From Dastarcus helophoroides (taxonomy: Eukaryota > Arthropoda > Insecta > Coleoptera > Bothrideridae), in the NCBI GenBank assembly GCA_028583605.1, contig CM053327.1, forward strand, positions 6,323,316 to 6,387,315: 64,000 bases of DNA, written 5' to 3'. The position numbers and the translations under genes are program-made. Shown here in pieces: positions 16,389 to 28,795 of the stretch. Each line of letters begins with the position of its first letter. The stretch's first letter is position 1. Under the pieces are notes generated by a model. That model did no database searches. It was not told where the DNA came from and was given only the letters and a program-made list of their open reading frames with translations.

Positions 16389-17596
16389 TTACCCACCAAT
16401 GCAAAGAAAACGATATTTATCATGACACATGCAGGTTGAACATGGTTTTCCCAATCTATAGACAGGATCACCATCGTTATTTCCTGCAGGGGCATAATTA
16501 CACACCAATCTCATTAAACTTGAATTAATTCCATCCGGTAAATGTGGATTTTTGAAAGTAGCAACTCCACATCCTACGTATTTAGAGGAACTCCAAAGCA
16601 CTTGCGTATAGTCGCCAATTTCCTTAATCCTGCTCCTGAAAAATCCAAATCAATCATAAATGAATGACGCACTGAGATTATAACGCACTTATCAAATTTT
16701 TTTATGTCGGAGACATTAAAAGCTCGAAAGCTTATGGACCATTTATGCAAGAAGAGCTCGAGAAATGTGGGCATTTCAAATTTGCTGCTTATATCCAAAA
16801 CGAGGACGGTTTGCCCAACCCTCATTTGATCTATAACGTAAAACGTTGGAAAATTTTATAACATGACAATGGCAAATCGTACCGATGTCTCTACAAGAAT
16901 CCAAGTCTTCGTCAGATCTGCACTGATCTGCCCAACGTTGGGCAATTTTCGCCAATTCTTCATTCCATTTCTGTAAAAGTATGTTGATAGTGATAATTTC
17001 CGTTATGATAAACAAACTATATGATAAACGAAAGTTTCTTACAATGTGCAAAACGTTTTGCCGTGGATCTAGAGGCATATAGCCAAGGCAGCAGTTTCGC
17101 AGGGGTAGCAAACATTGAAGAAAACAGAAGTTAGAAGAAGTAAAATATTGTTAATCAACAAGACAAAATGTAATTAATTAAATTAAATTAAAGTAAATAA
17201 ATAATAAAAAAATAACACTATTATAAGAAATGTTAAAAACTTGCAATTTTTTTAACAAACTTTCCATGTAATATATATCTGATCCTTCAGGGAAACTAAT
17301 GTCAGACCCATTAATGTATCCTCCTGAGGCGACAAAATTTCTCAAATTGTTATGAATATCGACAATTTCCGTCTTGTTCTTTGGAGATAGCAATACTTTA
17401 GAATAAACTGTGCAATTCGGTGATGGTCCAGGCTGAAAAAATGCCATCAGTTAAATTTCATATTAAGACCAATTCTAATTACTCTGTATAGACACAACGT
17501 ATGATCAGGACATACGTCGCAATAATTAATGTTTAATGCATTATTATAAGCAATTAAAATAAGGAAAATATAAATAAATAGTGTAAAAGTTGTCAT
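16389..17596 (-). CDS. CAP-superfamily secreted protein, antigen 5 / venom-allergen-like, six exons
   Basis: Exons by phase-consistent GT-AG sites: 17596-17483, 17432-17261, 17068-17043, 16970-16883, 16830-16689 and 16635-16389 (stop TAA), encoding 262 residues. Exon 1 carries a signal peptide (MTTFTLFIYIFLILIAYNNA) and then CDVCPDHTLCLY, the Cys-rich start of insect antigen-5 proteins. The CAP core follows: IHNNLRNF near residue 65, WNEELAKIAQRWADQC near 106, VGQTVLVL, then GDYTQVLWSSSKYVGCG near 188 (CAP signature 1) and VCNYAPAGN near 225 (signature 2), ending in a Cys-rich tail. CAP proteins are secreted and bind lipids or act in immunity, reproduction or saliva/venom; the role here is unknown. 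Oddity: the signature GHYTQ has Asp in place of His, so the usual two-His, two-Glu metal site is incomplete. The 26-base third exon and the GTTTGT donor of exon 2 are the weakest points. This describes a family resemblance, not toxicity. Confidence 0.88.
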
Positions 17597-17639
17597 TTTT
17601 GATTAGAAAATCGCTCGTAACTATGAGGTGACGTCATTG

Positions 17640-17848
17640 GTTTAAGTCCCGTGGTTTCAAATATTAGGCACAACTTTCGAAGCTAAACATCTGCCTTGCA
17701 ATTCCGTGGTCCCGATAAGAATGCAATAATTTTTAAAACATCGATACCACATTCAATGAATGTATCGAAAAAGATATATCGATATGTTTCGATACATCGA
17801 TACATTTATTCGATATTCCATGTATCATATAAATTTAATACCATACAG
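17640..17848. repeat. ATCGAT-rich repeat, left block
   Basis: Contains several ATCGATA/TATCGAT words (for example ATATATCGATATGTTTCGAT near 17777). It resembles the denser block at 19353-19560 on the other side of a T-polar tract, so the tract may have been inserted into one ATCGAT-rich repeat. Confidence 0.45.
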
Positions 17849-17869
17849 CAGGACTTCTCAACCAGCCAG

Positions 17870-19330
17870 GTACGCCTTTCATAATTTCTTCTTTTTTCAA
17901 AATTTCCACTTTTTATAACAAATCTTTACTTATTTCAAATTTTTTACTTTTTAAAAAAATTTCTACTTTTCAAAATTCGACATTTGATAAAAAACTTCTG
18001 CTTCCGTTTAAAACTTCGTTTTTTTTTTAATAAACTTCGAAACTTCCAACTATTTATAAAATATTCAGTTTTTAAGCTTTAATTTTTTTTGAAAATGTCG
18101 AGTCTTTGAGAGATTGAAATTTGTTTGCGGTTTTTCCAGAATTTGCACTTTTCTCAAATTTCGATGTTTTTCAAAATTTTTACTATTTTAAAATGACAAC
18201 TTCGATTTATGAAAGGTTCGATCTCTTCGAAAATTTCGATCTTTATTGACAATTTTGAAATTCCAGAAATTTCAATTTTTTCGAAAATTTCCATATTTTT
18301 TTGAAAAGCTCAACTTTATTGATAATTTCGAAATTTTTTTTAAATTTTCGATTACTTTTTCAATTTCCGACTTTTTCCAAAGTTTCGAATTTCATTGGAA
18401 ATCCTGATTTTTCATAATACCATTTTTTAATTAAACTTTAAAAATATGTTTATTAATTTTATTTAACATTTCTGCGACCCAGTTTGGAAATATTTAAATT
18501 TTTATTAATTTTATAATAAATTTCGACAAAATGAAGAAATGACTTTTCTGAAACATTTTTTGAAATAAATAATAAACATAATGTTTCCGACCATAAGAGT
18601 CCACGATTGAGAATTTAAAAATATGTCAAGTTTTTTGGCGTATTTGGATTTTTTAAAACTTCTCCTGAAATTTGCCAATTTTTTTTTCGAAAACTCTTTT
18701 TTTTTTTGAAAATTTTATATGTTCATATCAAAAAATTTTGGCTCTGAAATTTTAAGGATTTTTTTTTAAAATGCCGTTTAAAAATTTCGACCTTTTTTTA
18801 AAATTTAACTTCCAAATTTTGGCTTTTTTGAATGTTTGAACTTTTTCAAAATATTTTTTGAAACATTTTTTTAATTTCGAATATTTTTGAAAATTTTCAC
18901 ATTTATTCAGTTCTTCAACTTTTTTGAAAATTTTGACTTATTTCGAAAATTTGCTTTTTTGAGTTTTTTGACCATTTTTCAGTATTGTGATTTTTTTTAA
19001 TTTATACCTATTTTTTCCAGAACTTCGCCTGATTTTTTTAAAAAATTCTAACATTTTATAAAAATTTCGACATTTCACAAAATTTGTCTTTATAATTTGT
19101 ACTTTTTTTTAAATTTTTGGAAAATTTGGCTCTTTTAAATATTGCGACATTTTTTGAAAATTCATTTAATTTTCAATATAATGCAAAATTTTTTATTATT
19201 TTGTTTTTTAAAAATTTGGATTTTCATAATGCGTGGTTTTTAGACTGAATTTTTCGGAACATTTTTGTTATTTTTTTTAAATTTCACCTTTTTTTGGCAT
19301 TTTTTACGTTTTAAAAAATTAAATATAAAT
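17870..19330 (+). repeat. T-polar periodic A/T tract between the CAP gene and CDC16
   Basis: About 1.45 kb of the TTTCGAC / GAAAATTT text. At its left edge stands CAGGACTTCTCAACCAGCC (17849) and at its right edge CCTGAGAGACTG (19350), which could be poorly matched hAT-type ends; no clear target duplication is seen. Confidence 0.6.
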
Positions 19331-19352
19331 TTTTTCAAAACCTGAGAGACTG

Positions 19353-19560
19353 ATATTATCGATAATATCGAAGCAAAAATATCGATATTTATATCGATAT
19401 TATAATATCGTCGATATGGTATTATCGATATGTCCCGATAGCCGATAGTTAATTTCCAAAATATCGATTATCGATAAAAAAATGTTCGATACTATCGATT
19501 ATCGATATTTGCCTGCTGTCAATATTTGTATCGATATTAAAATTATCTTGCATCCCTAGG
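19353..19560. repeat. Dense TATCGATA cluster upstream of CDC16
   Basis: At least ten ATCGAT or TATCGATA words in about 200 bases, ending in TGCATCCCTAGG. It could be the end of a transposon (AGGGATGCAAGATAA-type terminus) or a store of DREF-like sites; TATCGATA is the DREF motif in flies, which controls cell-cycle genes. The promoter role is inference. Confidence 0.45.
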
Positions 19561-19824
19561 TTTACTGATCTAATTTTTTAGCAAGAGCAGTCCCAATACA
19601 GGCTTGTCGTTTCAATTATCAATTATAGTAATTGCCAGAGAGAATATTTGTATATCGAAATGTAGGTTTGATTAGCAGATAGCCGCTCATAGTGAATGAA
19701 CGCTAACTGTCATAAGATATGCTTTTTGTGACTGTCACAGAACATGCAATGACAGTTATCGATCCCTGTGAATAGGTTAAAATATTCAAAATATTTAGAT
19801 TTTCCATTTAAAAGCTTTTAAACA

Positions 19825-22800
19825 ATGAAAACTACAACTCCAACCACTGTTAATGTAGACAATTTCCGAAGATTAGTACAAACTTACATCAATTTGGTAA
19901 ATGAGGCAAGTTTTTATGTAAAGCTGTTATTTTACCAATTTTATTGCAGCACGTATATAATTCGGCCTTATATTGGGCGGACAAAGTAGTTGCTCTTACA
20001 GGAAACCCTAGAGATATATATTGGTTAGCGCAATGTATGTATCTACTAAAACAATACCATAGAGCTGCTCATTTACTTAGATCGAAAAATTTGGAAAAGG
20101 TAGTTTTTATATCAATTCTGTTTTATGTACAACTAAAAATCTTACTTTTAGACTTATTTAATGTGTAATTATTTAACAGTTAAATGTCTGTTAGGAAGCC
20201 AATGAACTGAACGAGGCCTTAAAAGTTGCTAATGTCATAGATATTGAAATGTTTATTCCCCCTTCGAATAATTACACTCCTTGCAAAACAGGGGTGGGAG
20301 ATATGGACCCGATGTTATTTGATGATACTCCCAAGAACGTAAGTCTGGTTTCTTTATTCTTCAGCAGGTCAGTACAAAGTATGAATTTTTCAGCAAGTTT
20401 TTTCATCAGTTATGTTCTTGAGAGGAAAAGTTTTGGAAAGTATGGATAATAGAGGCCTAGCATCAGATTGCTATAAACAGGCACTATTTTGTGATGTTTA
20501 CTGCTTTGAAGCATTTGACTCTCTAATTAAACATCAGATGTTGACTGCAGCCGAAGGTATATTTCAGTTCAATTTGTTCAATTTTCTAGTTTTTAATGAT
20601 TTTAATCCTTCAAATTCAAGCAAGTTTTGATAATTATTAAGTCTTTCTCATAATTGGAACTTTATTTCAAAAGCCAGAGTTTAAGAATATGATAACGAAG
20701 GCTTCCACGGCCAGAGTCAATACAGGATATACTTCTTCCGGGATTGGGCCTTGTCAAAGAACTACTAAAAGTTTCTAGAAGAGTTTCGCCTCTGGTATGG
20801 TGAACATATGAGTTTACCGTGCTCTGATGTTTTGAAATTGGCCTTTCATTCTTTCATTTTTGCCTATTCCCTCATATTCCTCTTTTCATTTATTGTTTCT
20901 TTTCTTTGTTCCTGAAGAAGCCCCCTACGATGGTGGGCGAAACGTCCAACACTTTTAATAGTTCTTTGACACAGTCCAATCCCGGAAGAAATATATCCTG
21001 GACTAGCCATAGTTTAAATTAGAAACTTAAAAATTTGGTTTTTGAGTTTTTTTTTTTCTTCAAATTTTTCGGTTTCAATTTTAATTTTTCCACTAACATT
21101 TTGGCTTTTTCCCGGAAGTTCGAATTTAACTCAAAATTTCGGTATTTTTACGCAAAACTTCAATTTCATTCATCAAAATTATTATAAAAAAATTAAAGTT
21201 TCGCAATTTTGGAAAATCGTTAACACTTTGAGGGGAACTTATTTATATAAATGAAATTTTGGTTAATATTCCTCTTTTATATAATTTTAAAAGCTTTGTT
21301 CGAACTTTGGACTTGATTTTATTTTTTTTCTAATATCGAATTATTTTAGAACAAGATCTCATGAGCGCAATTCCTATCTCTGAACAGTGTGGTCCGGAAG
21401 AAGCTGAAATTCTGCGGACCTTGTACGAGAGTAAGCTAAAGAAGTACCACACGCCATCTTCTGTGAAGGAGGATCATGCTGTGCCTAGAAACACTCCAGT
21501 TCTGCCAAATAGAAGACATTTTAGTGCGACCCCACTCACTCTTAATTTACTACCATCTACACCCAGCTTACAAGAAACACCACCAATGACTACCACACCG
21601 AATTTAGCGAGGAATAACGACAGAAACGTGCTCAAAAGTGATCTAAAACGACTGAAAACTAGTGGTGAACAAACAAGTGTTCAGATCAAAGATAGTACGC
21701 TGTCTCTGAAATTGTGGGACAGCTTGGACATGCATGTGGCCCAAGCTGAAAGACTATATTATAACTGTGATTTCCAGCAGTGTAGTAATTTGACAGAAAG
21801 CATATTGAAGCAAGATCCCTATCATGATGGTTGCCTACCAATACATATCGCCTGTCAAGTGGAGCTGCAACAAAGCAACAGTAAATGTTATAGATTAAGT
21901 TTTCATAGTTTGTAATTTGGCACGTTTTAGAAATTTTTTCGCTGGCTCACAATTTGGTGGATCTTTATCCTAATATGGCGATTTCTTGGTTCGCTGTTGG
22001 CTGTTACTATTACATAATAAACAAAAGTGATTATGCAAGGCGGTATCTTGCTAAAGCAACATCTCTGGATCGACTCTTTGGACCGGCTTGGTTAGCATAT
22101 GGGCACTCCTTTGCCATAGAAAATGAGCATGATCAAGCTATGGCCGCGTACTTCAAGGCTTCCCAGTTGATGAAAGGGTAACATTTTATTATGGGCATAG
22201 CTAGCTTTTAGCAATAGACCAGTGTTTCCCAAATAGTGGTTCACGACCCGGCTCTGGGACACAAAAATAAATTACCAATATTATTAAAATTTTCAAACAA
22301 AGGCCCAATTTTGGTTAATGATGATTTTCGAAAAAAGTCCAAAATTTTTTAAAGTCAAAGTTTTTGATTAAAAATTTTCATAAAACTGAAGCAATTTTAA
22401 AGAAATATCGAAATAAAAAAAAATCGACATTTTGACCAAAATTTGGCAAATTTTCAGAAAAATTTGGAATTTTGCAAAATAGTCAAAAAATTCAAATAAA
22501 AAGTCGAAATTTCAAGGAAGTCCAAATTTCTGCCTTAAGGTCGAAATCTTAGGAAAAAAAGTTTAAAAACTTTACAATTTTCACCAAAAGTTTGTAAAAA
22601 ATCAATGTACATTAATTTCAACGTTGAGAAAATTTTTAGCCAAAATTGATTTTAAAGTTTGAATAAAAATAGTAATTTGAGTTTATATAAGAAGTTTCGA
22701 AAAAAAATCAACGGCTGTGTGTGAAAAAGTAAAAAGAAAATACTTTAACTTTCATTAACAAAAAAATCTTAAAAAAAACCTTACGATTTCTAAAATCGAA

Positions 22801-25195
22801 ATTTAAAAAAAAATTGAAATAAAAAAATTTGATGTTTAAATTGGAAATTTTTTGAAAAAATTTACAATTTCATGTTTTCATGCTCTTAAAAGTTTGACCT
22901 TATTTTTAAAATTTCGGCTCTAAGCTATAATAATAAAACATTCAATTTTTTGTTGTAATTTTTACTTTAAAATTGATTTCAAGATTTCAACGGAAATTTT
23001 GAGAAAAAAAATATTAAAATCTCGATTTTAAAGTCGACTATGAAAATATAAACAATTAAGCTTATTCGAAAAAATTTCAGAAAAATACTGAAATTTTAAG
23101 GAAAACAATGGTTTTAACATTAAAGAGAAATATGTGGGAATTTTGAAACTTCAACTCGGAACTTACAGGCAAAATTTTAGGATCAAGGTCGAAATTTTGA
23201 GAATAGAAAATTAAAAAGTCTTTAACTGAAACGACGAAATGTTGACTTTTAACGTTGAAATTCTGAGAAGAAAAACGAAATTTTAAGACAGTTAAAAAAA
23301 GGTTTGGTGGGTCACGAAGATAAAGCATAAAAATAACCGGATTCTGACAGAAAAAGTTTGGGAAATGCTGCGGTAGAGGGTTATTTTTCTTAATAAAAAT
23401 GATATTTCATGTGTGCAGAAACAAATACAAAAATTGGTCAGATTTGTCACTTATTGCAATCAAATAATTGTAACGAGGGTTTCAAAATGAAACAACAAAA
23501 CAATCGAAAAAAATTTTATTTTTATCAGAACGAACACTAGAGTTAAACATAAAAAAATCGATTTATTGAGGTCTGAACAGTAGCAAGGAACAAGAAAAAT
23601 CATTAAATTCGTGGACATTTTAGAAAAAAATTAAAACACCTCCAGTCTAAACTGAAAATGAAGTAGCTGAAATTGTAAGAAAAAGTTAAAACTCCATTTT
23701 CAAATTAATCGAAAAACTCAATTTTTTTGCACATAATTTGTGCGTTGTCGACTTTCAAGTCAAAATTTAAAAAAAAACAGTAAAAAATGACAAATATTAC
23801 TTGGGAAAAGTAGATATTTCAGAAAAAACTCTGGATTGATTTAAAAACCTTATGTCCAAGCTGTAGAAAAACAATGAGATCAACATTGAATTTAGTCAAA
23901 ACAACGGCATTTTGACTAATAATCAAAAAATAATGTCAGATTTTTTATTGCAGTTGCCATTTACCTCTGCTGTACATCGGTCTGGAATGCGGTTTAACCA
24001 ACAACGTAAGACTTGCTGAGAAATTTTTCCAGCAGGCCCAAGCAATAGCACCTGATGACCCATTCATCTTGCATGAAAAAGGAGTAATTGCTTTCCAGAA
24101 TTTAGAGTATGTTATCACATTAACTTATTCACAAAGTTTAATTCTAATACTAAATTTAAACTTTTGTCCTCATCTTGGTGATTTTCGAGAGCCGAGTTTG
24201 AGAAAACATGTTCAGTTAAAATGATAAATGAAATTTTTTTAGATATAAATCGGCAGAGAAAAACTTTAAAGATGCGTTAAAGCTAATTAAGAAAATTAAC
24301 AAGAATGGTTTAATACCGCAACAGTGGGGATCTTTATTAAATAACTTGGGACATACATGTAGAAAGTTGAAGAAATACGAGGAAGCTATGGAATATCATG
24401 AGCAGGTAAGATATTTAATAGTAATAAATTAAGGAAATAGAGAGATCAAATACGACAGTAACATATTGCTACCCACTGACAGCACCAAATTGACCATATA
24501 AGTTGCATTGACTTTGGCATAGAAGTTCTGAGTTTTGATCTCCATACTTCCCTACTGTCCTTTAATATGTACTACATGGGCTGCAAAGTCTTTTTTTTTG
24601 TGGCGATCTCTCGGTCAGGCCAAAACTTTTCAGCCCATGTAGTAGGTGCTACAAAAAGCTACATATTTAGGTACACTCTGGAATACAAATTTAGAAAGCA
24701 ACTTTATAGAGGCTACACAAATAATTTTGATGTGACAAAAAATCGAAATAAAAGAAACTTCTTTTCAGGCGTTACTTTTATCGCCTCTAAACGCGAGCAC
24801 TTACTCCGCAATAGGTTACGTACAAGCTCTCATGGGTCGCACAGATGAGGCAGTTGATCGGTTTCACAAGGCTCTCGGGTTAAAGAGAAATGACACTTTT
24901 AGTTCCACGATGTTGAATTATCTCATAGAGCAGTTGTCAGATGAACATCCATCCTATCCAGGTTAAGTAGTTTTTTGAGCATTCAACACGGAAACAATAA
25001 TAATAATCGTTTAAATTTTCAGGTGCACCCACGGAAATCCCCAAATATAATCTTGATCTTAAAGTCGCGAATACCACGACAGATAGCAGTATTGCTGAGG
25101 AAAGTTTAGTTGCTAATTCAGGTATTGAACCATCAGACATGAGTATGAGCATAGAAGTTGAAATGTCGGATGCAAGCGGAATCATAAAGGACTAA
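19825..25195 (+). CDS. CDC16: CDC16 / anaphase-promoting complex subunit 6, ten exons
   Basis: TPR subunit of the APC/C ubiquitin ligase, which drives exit from mitosis. Exons: 19825-19896, 19950-20099, 20152-20338, 20394-20556, 21350-21880, 21931-22177, 23954-24106, 24243-24405, 24769-24961 and 25023-25195 (stop TAA), about 676 residues against about 620 in human. Diagnostic stretches are YWADKVVALTGNPRDIYWLA and QYHRAAHLLRS in exon 2, VMFLRGKVLESMDNRGLAS and DVYCFEAFDSLIKHQMLTA in exon 4, RLYYNCDFQQCSNLTESIL in exon 5, LVDLYPNMAISWFAVGCYYY and GPAWLAYGHSFAIENEHDQA in exon 6, HLPLLYIGLECGLTNN in exon 7, LLNNLGHTCRKLKKYEEAME in exon 8 and LNASTYSAIGYVQALMGRTD in exon 9. The Thr/Pro-rich, basic insert of exon 5 is long. 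All phases match except for one extra G at 20194-20195 in exon 3, which breaks an otherwise conserved helix. Confidence 0.95.
20690..21003. repeat. Penelope-like repeat with internal inversion, in CDC16 intron 4
   Basis: GGATATACTTCTTCCGGGAT at 20728 and its inverted counterpart ATCCCGGAAGAAATATATCC ending near 20998 frame the unit. Just before the right copy is CCTGAAGAAGCCCCCTACGA, then TGGTGGGCGAAACGTCC: a short GC hairpin followed by GAAA, like the core of the hammerhead motif in Penelope elements. Confidence 0.5.
22220..23370. mobile_element. hAT-like non-autonomous element in CDC16 intron 6, filled with A-polar A/T tract
   Basis: Left end CAGTGTTTCCCAAATAGTGG; right end, read inverted, CAGCATTTCCCAAACTTTTT. 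Flanking 8-mers CAATAGAC and CGGTAGAG match at five of eight, weak support for a decayed target duplication. From 22290 to 23330 the interior is A-rich on the + strand (AAAAAGTCGAAATTTTGAG type), the opposite polarity to the tracts before 20 kb. Confidence 0.5.
24570..24644. repeat. 75-base hairpin in CDC16 intron 8
   Basis: TACTACATGGGCTG at 24570-24583 and its exact inverse CAGCCCATGTAGTA at 24631-24644 enclose a T-rich loop. It is probably a miniature transposon. Confidence 0.55.
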
Positions 25196-25264
25196 AATGG
25201 TGCAATTGCAAGTAAAACTGTGTCTTTGTTGTGAAAGAAAACTCGAACCTATCCTATTTGTATA

Positions 25265-25270
25265 AATAAA
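25265..25270 (+). promoter_or_regulatory. Polyadenylation signal of CDC16
   Basis: AATAAA about 70 bases after the stop codon, within a TATAAATAAATAA run. Confidence 0.55.
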
Positions 25271-26685
25271 TAATTTATTTTCTAGCTATTTTATTTTTGA
25301 AAACTTCCATATCCCGTTTGTAAACTACAAGAATTTTCAACATGTTATTTTATCTTAAAAGTATCAATTTCCAAAGGTCGTCAGATTGATGTTTTAGATA
25401 CTCTTATCTTACATATCTAAGCATGTAGAATGCGAATTTGCAAAATTGTGCTAAGAGTTATCGTTTGGACTTACAAGTCCTTAAAATTCATATTTTGGAG
25501 AAGTCAAAAACTGAAAATTGCTGTCGCATTTAAAAACATCTGGCTTTATAAATTTAGCCACTTGGAATCTAAAAGTAAATTGAGTTATGACTTCATTTTA
25601 GACCTGCGAGCCTTTAAAATGAGTAAGTTTTTAAAATTTTTAAAAATCAAAAGTCATCAAATCGCATTTAACACCTTCCTATTAAAAGAATTTTGATAGA
25701 ATCAGATTTTGTAAAGAAAATTAAAGCCACGACTTTTCGTTTAAGAGCTACAAGAGATTGAAATTTTGTAAGATGTTCTAAGGATCACTCTTCTTGAGAA
25801 AACTATCAAAATGTCTATGTTTCGCAATTGGGGTAATTGCAATTTTAGACATATCTTGGTGAGGGGAATTCGAATCTGAAAAAAAAAATTAGCTACGACA
25901 CCAGTAACAGTAAGGTAACGATTTTTTCCTCAAAAATGATCACTTAGCTCATAAATGAAAAGGTTATCTATACAAACCTTTTGTAGGTGACAACTCTTCT
26001 TATTAGGACTGGTATTACCGACACCAAGGGTTGTGTTCTCTTACGAAAAAACCTTACTTGTCACGTTTTTGTGAAAGAAAATGTCCTCCCGCAAGATATA
26101 AAACAATAACAAGCAGCAACAATTTAAATATTTAGCTACTAGTTTAGCCGCTTTTTATTTTTCAAGATTAAACTTGAATGTTTAAAGTTTTTGAAGAGCT
26201 TAAACTTTAAATTTCGTAAAAGAAGGAGCAAACATCTTAGATTTAAAGGAATTTTTAAAACGAAGTCAGAGATTTTAAAAATAAATTAACAAAAATATTT
26301 TTAAAACTTAGATTTTTTGAAGAAATTTTAAGGTTTCTGGAGAAACTTTAACCTTTAAACTTAAAATTTCCTTTTTCTAGAAGCTTCTTTATCAGAATTT
26401 TGTGTTAAACGTAGAATTTTATTTGTGCACGTTTTGAGCCTCCCGCAAAATATGAACTGTTTTCTTGGTGTTATGCTTCTGCTTAATAAATTTCTAAACA
26501 GACTGACAAACACAGGCACAGGCTAAACCGGTGCATATAAGAGCATGAAGTTTGACGTAGGTGAGCACTAAGAGAAGTTATTTAAAAATTTAGCCTCTAA
26601 AGTGGTAAAAATAGTCATTAAAAACCACTTAAAATGTATGCAACGAATAATCCACGCGATTGTATTTAAAGTTACCTATACGCGT
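25271..26685. other. CDC16 downstream flank, no gene recognised
   Basis: AT-rich DNA without T/A polarity. A frame at 25430-25696 is open for 88 codons but has no recognisable pattern, and no splice-linked conserved exon was seen. Confidence 0.5.
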
Positions 26686-26689
26686 TAAG

Positions 26690-27480
26690 CGCTAAAATTT
26701 TGAAGTTATAATTTTCAAAAAAAAACTCGAAATTTTGAAAAATGTCGCAATTTTTCATGGAAAGGTAAAATTAAAAAAGAATTCCCGATTTTCACAAAAA
26801 GTTCAAAAGAGTCAAAATCTTGAAAAAGTAGACATCTTCAAATAATCCGTGATTTTGAAAAATTAGGAAATTTTCAAAAGATTCTAATTTTTAAAAAGTT
26901 GAAATTTTGAAAAATAATCTAAATTTTCAAAAATAGTCAAAATTTTGAGAAAAATTGAGATTTAAAAAGTGCTCACTCAAATTTTTAATAAAATCCGAAA
27001 TTTTTGAAGTCTAAATATTCGAGAAAAATCAAAATTGTCAGAAAAGTCAATCTTAAAAAAAATGAAATTTTGAAAAGTAAATAATTATGAATAACGATTT
27101 TTTTTTAAATTTAGAACTTTGAAAAGCTAGGATTTCTAAAAAAGGCTAAAATCGAAAATAATTCGATATTTTGAGAAAGTCGAAATTTTTTAAAAAATCA
27201 TAGGAAAAAGTTTCAAAAAAAATCGATACTTAAAAAAGTTGCAATTTAAAAAAAAATTGGAAATTTTTAAATAAAGTCAGTAATTTAAAATATTTGGATT
27301 TAAAAAAGTAGTCCAAATTTTGATTTTTTTTAAATTTACAATTTAAAAAAAAAATTTTAATTATGAGAAAAAGGTCAAATATTCAAAATAGTGAAGATTT
27401 TTCAAAAGTAGAAATTTTGCACAAAGTCGGAATTTTTAGCGAAGTTGTTATTTTCAACAAAAAATGCTAAACCTTGTAAA
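26690..27480 (-). repeat. A-polar periodic A/T tract
   Basis: AAAAAGTCGAAATTTTGAAAA-type text, A-rich on the + strand; it gives way to T-polar text at about 27500. Confidence 0.65.
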
Positions 27481-27539
27481 AAACCCAAACTTCGAAGTCG
27501 AAATTAATAAATTTCAATTCAATTTTTTCACAGAATTTG

Positions 27540-27870
27540 CGATATTTTAAAATTCCTAATTTTTCGGAAGATGTCTACTCCAAAATTTGGTCTATTTTTC
27601 AAAATTTCGACTTGTTTTGTAAATTTGAAATTTTTTTAAAACTTTGGCTCATTTTTAAATATTTTAAAAATTTATTTTCAAAATTTCAATATTTTTAAAA
27701 TTTCAACTGTTTAAGAGTTTTATATTTTCAAATTTTGACTCTGCTGTCGACTTTTTCAAATTTTGGGCTCTTTTTAAAAATTCCCACTTTTTGAAACTTG
27801 TTAACTCAAATTTATGATTTCTTTTAAATCGAATTTTTTCGAATGTTGTGACTATTTTTCAAAATTTTAC
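27540..27870 (+). repeat. T-polar periodic A/T tract after a polarity switch
   Basis: Text such as TTTTTCAAAATTTCGACTTG follows directly on the A-polar block, so this junction is A-rich to T-rich, the reverse of the switch at 33.8 kb. Confidence 0.55.
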
Positions 27871-28795
27871 ATGTGTCTTTGGAGGAATATCTAAGTGCTT
27901 GTCTTCCTCAGACTAATACCGAATTATCCGAGGGTTGTTGCACTTATGAAGAAAAAAAAAAATGATTCGATACAACATTTGTTTAAAATAGTTCCGACAG
28001 CATTACCCATTCCATTACCATCGATTCACAAAACTAAAACATTTGGATCTAATAATTATTAATCATGGTTTCTTTTCAAAATATTGCAATTTAAGATTAA
28101 TTTTCTTTTGCAAATCGATATCAGTACTCTATTTTGTAGGTACTTTCGAATATGAATTGGTTATATTACCTTAAGGGGATGAATTGCCAAAAAAAAAACG
28201 CTGATAAACTAATTGTTTTTTCATACCTGAAGTCTAAACATCAATTTTCATATTTGCAACTTCGAAAATATGCTCGGGCACATCGATTAATGTTTTAATT
28301 TGAGCTCTTTTTGATGTAGGAAAATTTTCATGCTTTCAACTTAAAAAATGAGGAACTTTCATACAATAATACAACATTTTTTAAATCTATTTAACACTAT
28401 TGCGGCACGAATTTTGAAAAATTCTTTCTTAGTGCGAAATTTCATTCTTCTAAACCAATCGCTTTAGGTTATGTGTTGCTCTGTCAGTCAGTGTTTAAGA
28501 GTTTTATTAAATAGATATAACTTGGGGATCTTTTCTTCTGAATTGACAAAAATAATTTAAAAATAGCTGCAACAGAAATAATATCACAAAACGATCGGAT
28601 ATCCGAAACCATCGGATATCCGAAATAATTTCATATCCGTGTCCGTAACCGAAAACGATATACTAATATTCCCAATACAGCGGTAGTCTGTCACTTGGAA
28701 TAAATTCAATAAATCAAAGACCGCTTTTTTCGGAAATATGCTTGGACACATCGATTAATATTTTAATTTGCGTTTTTTTATGTAGGAAAATTTTA

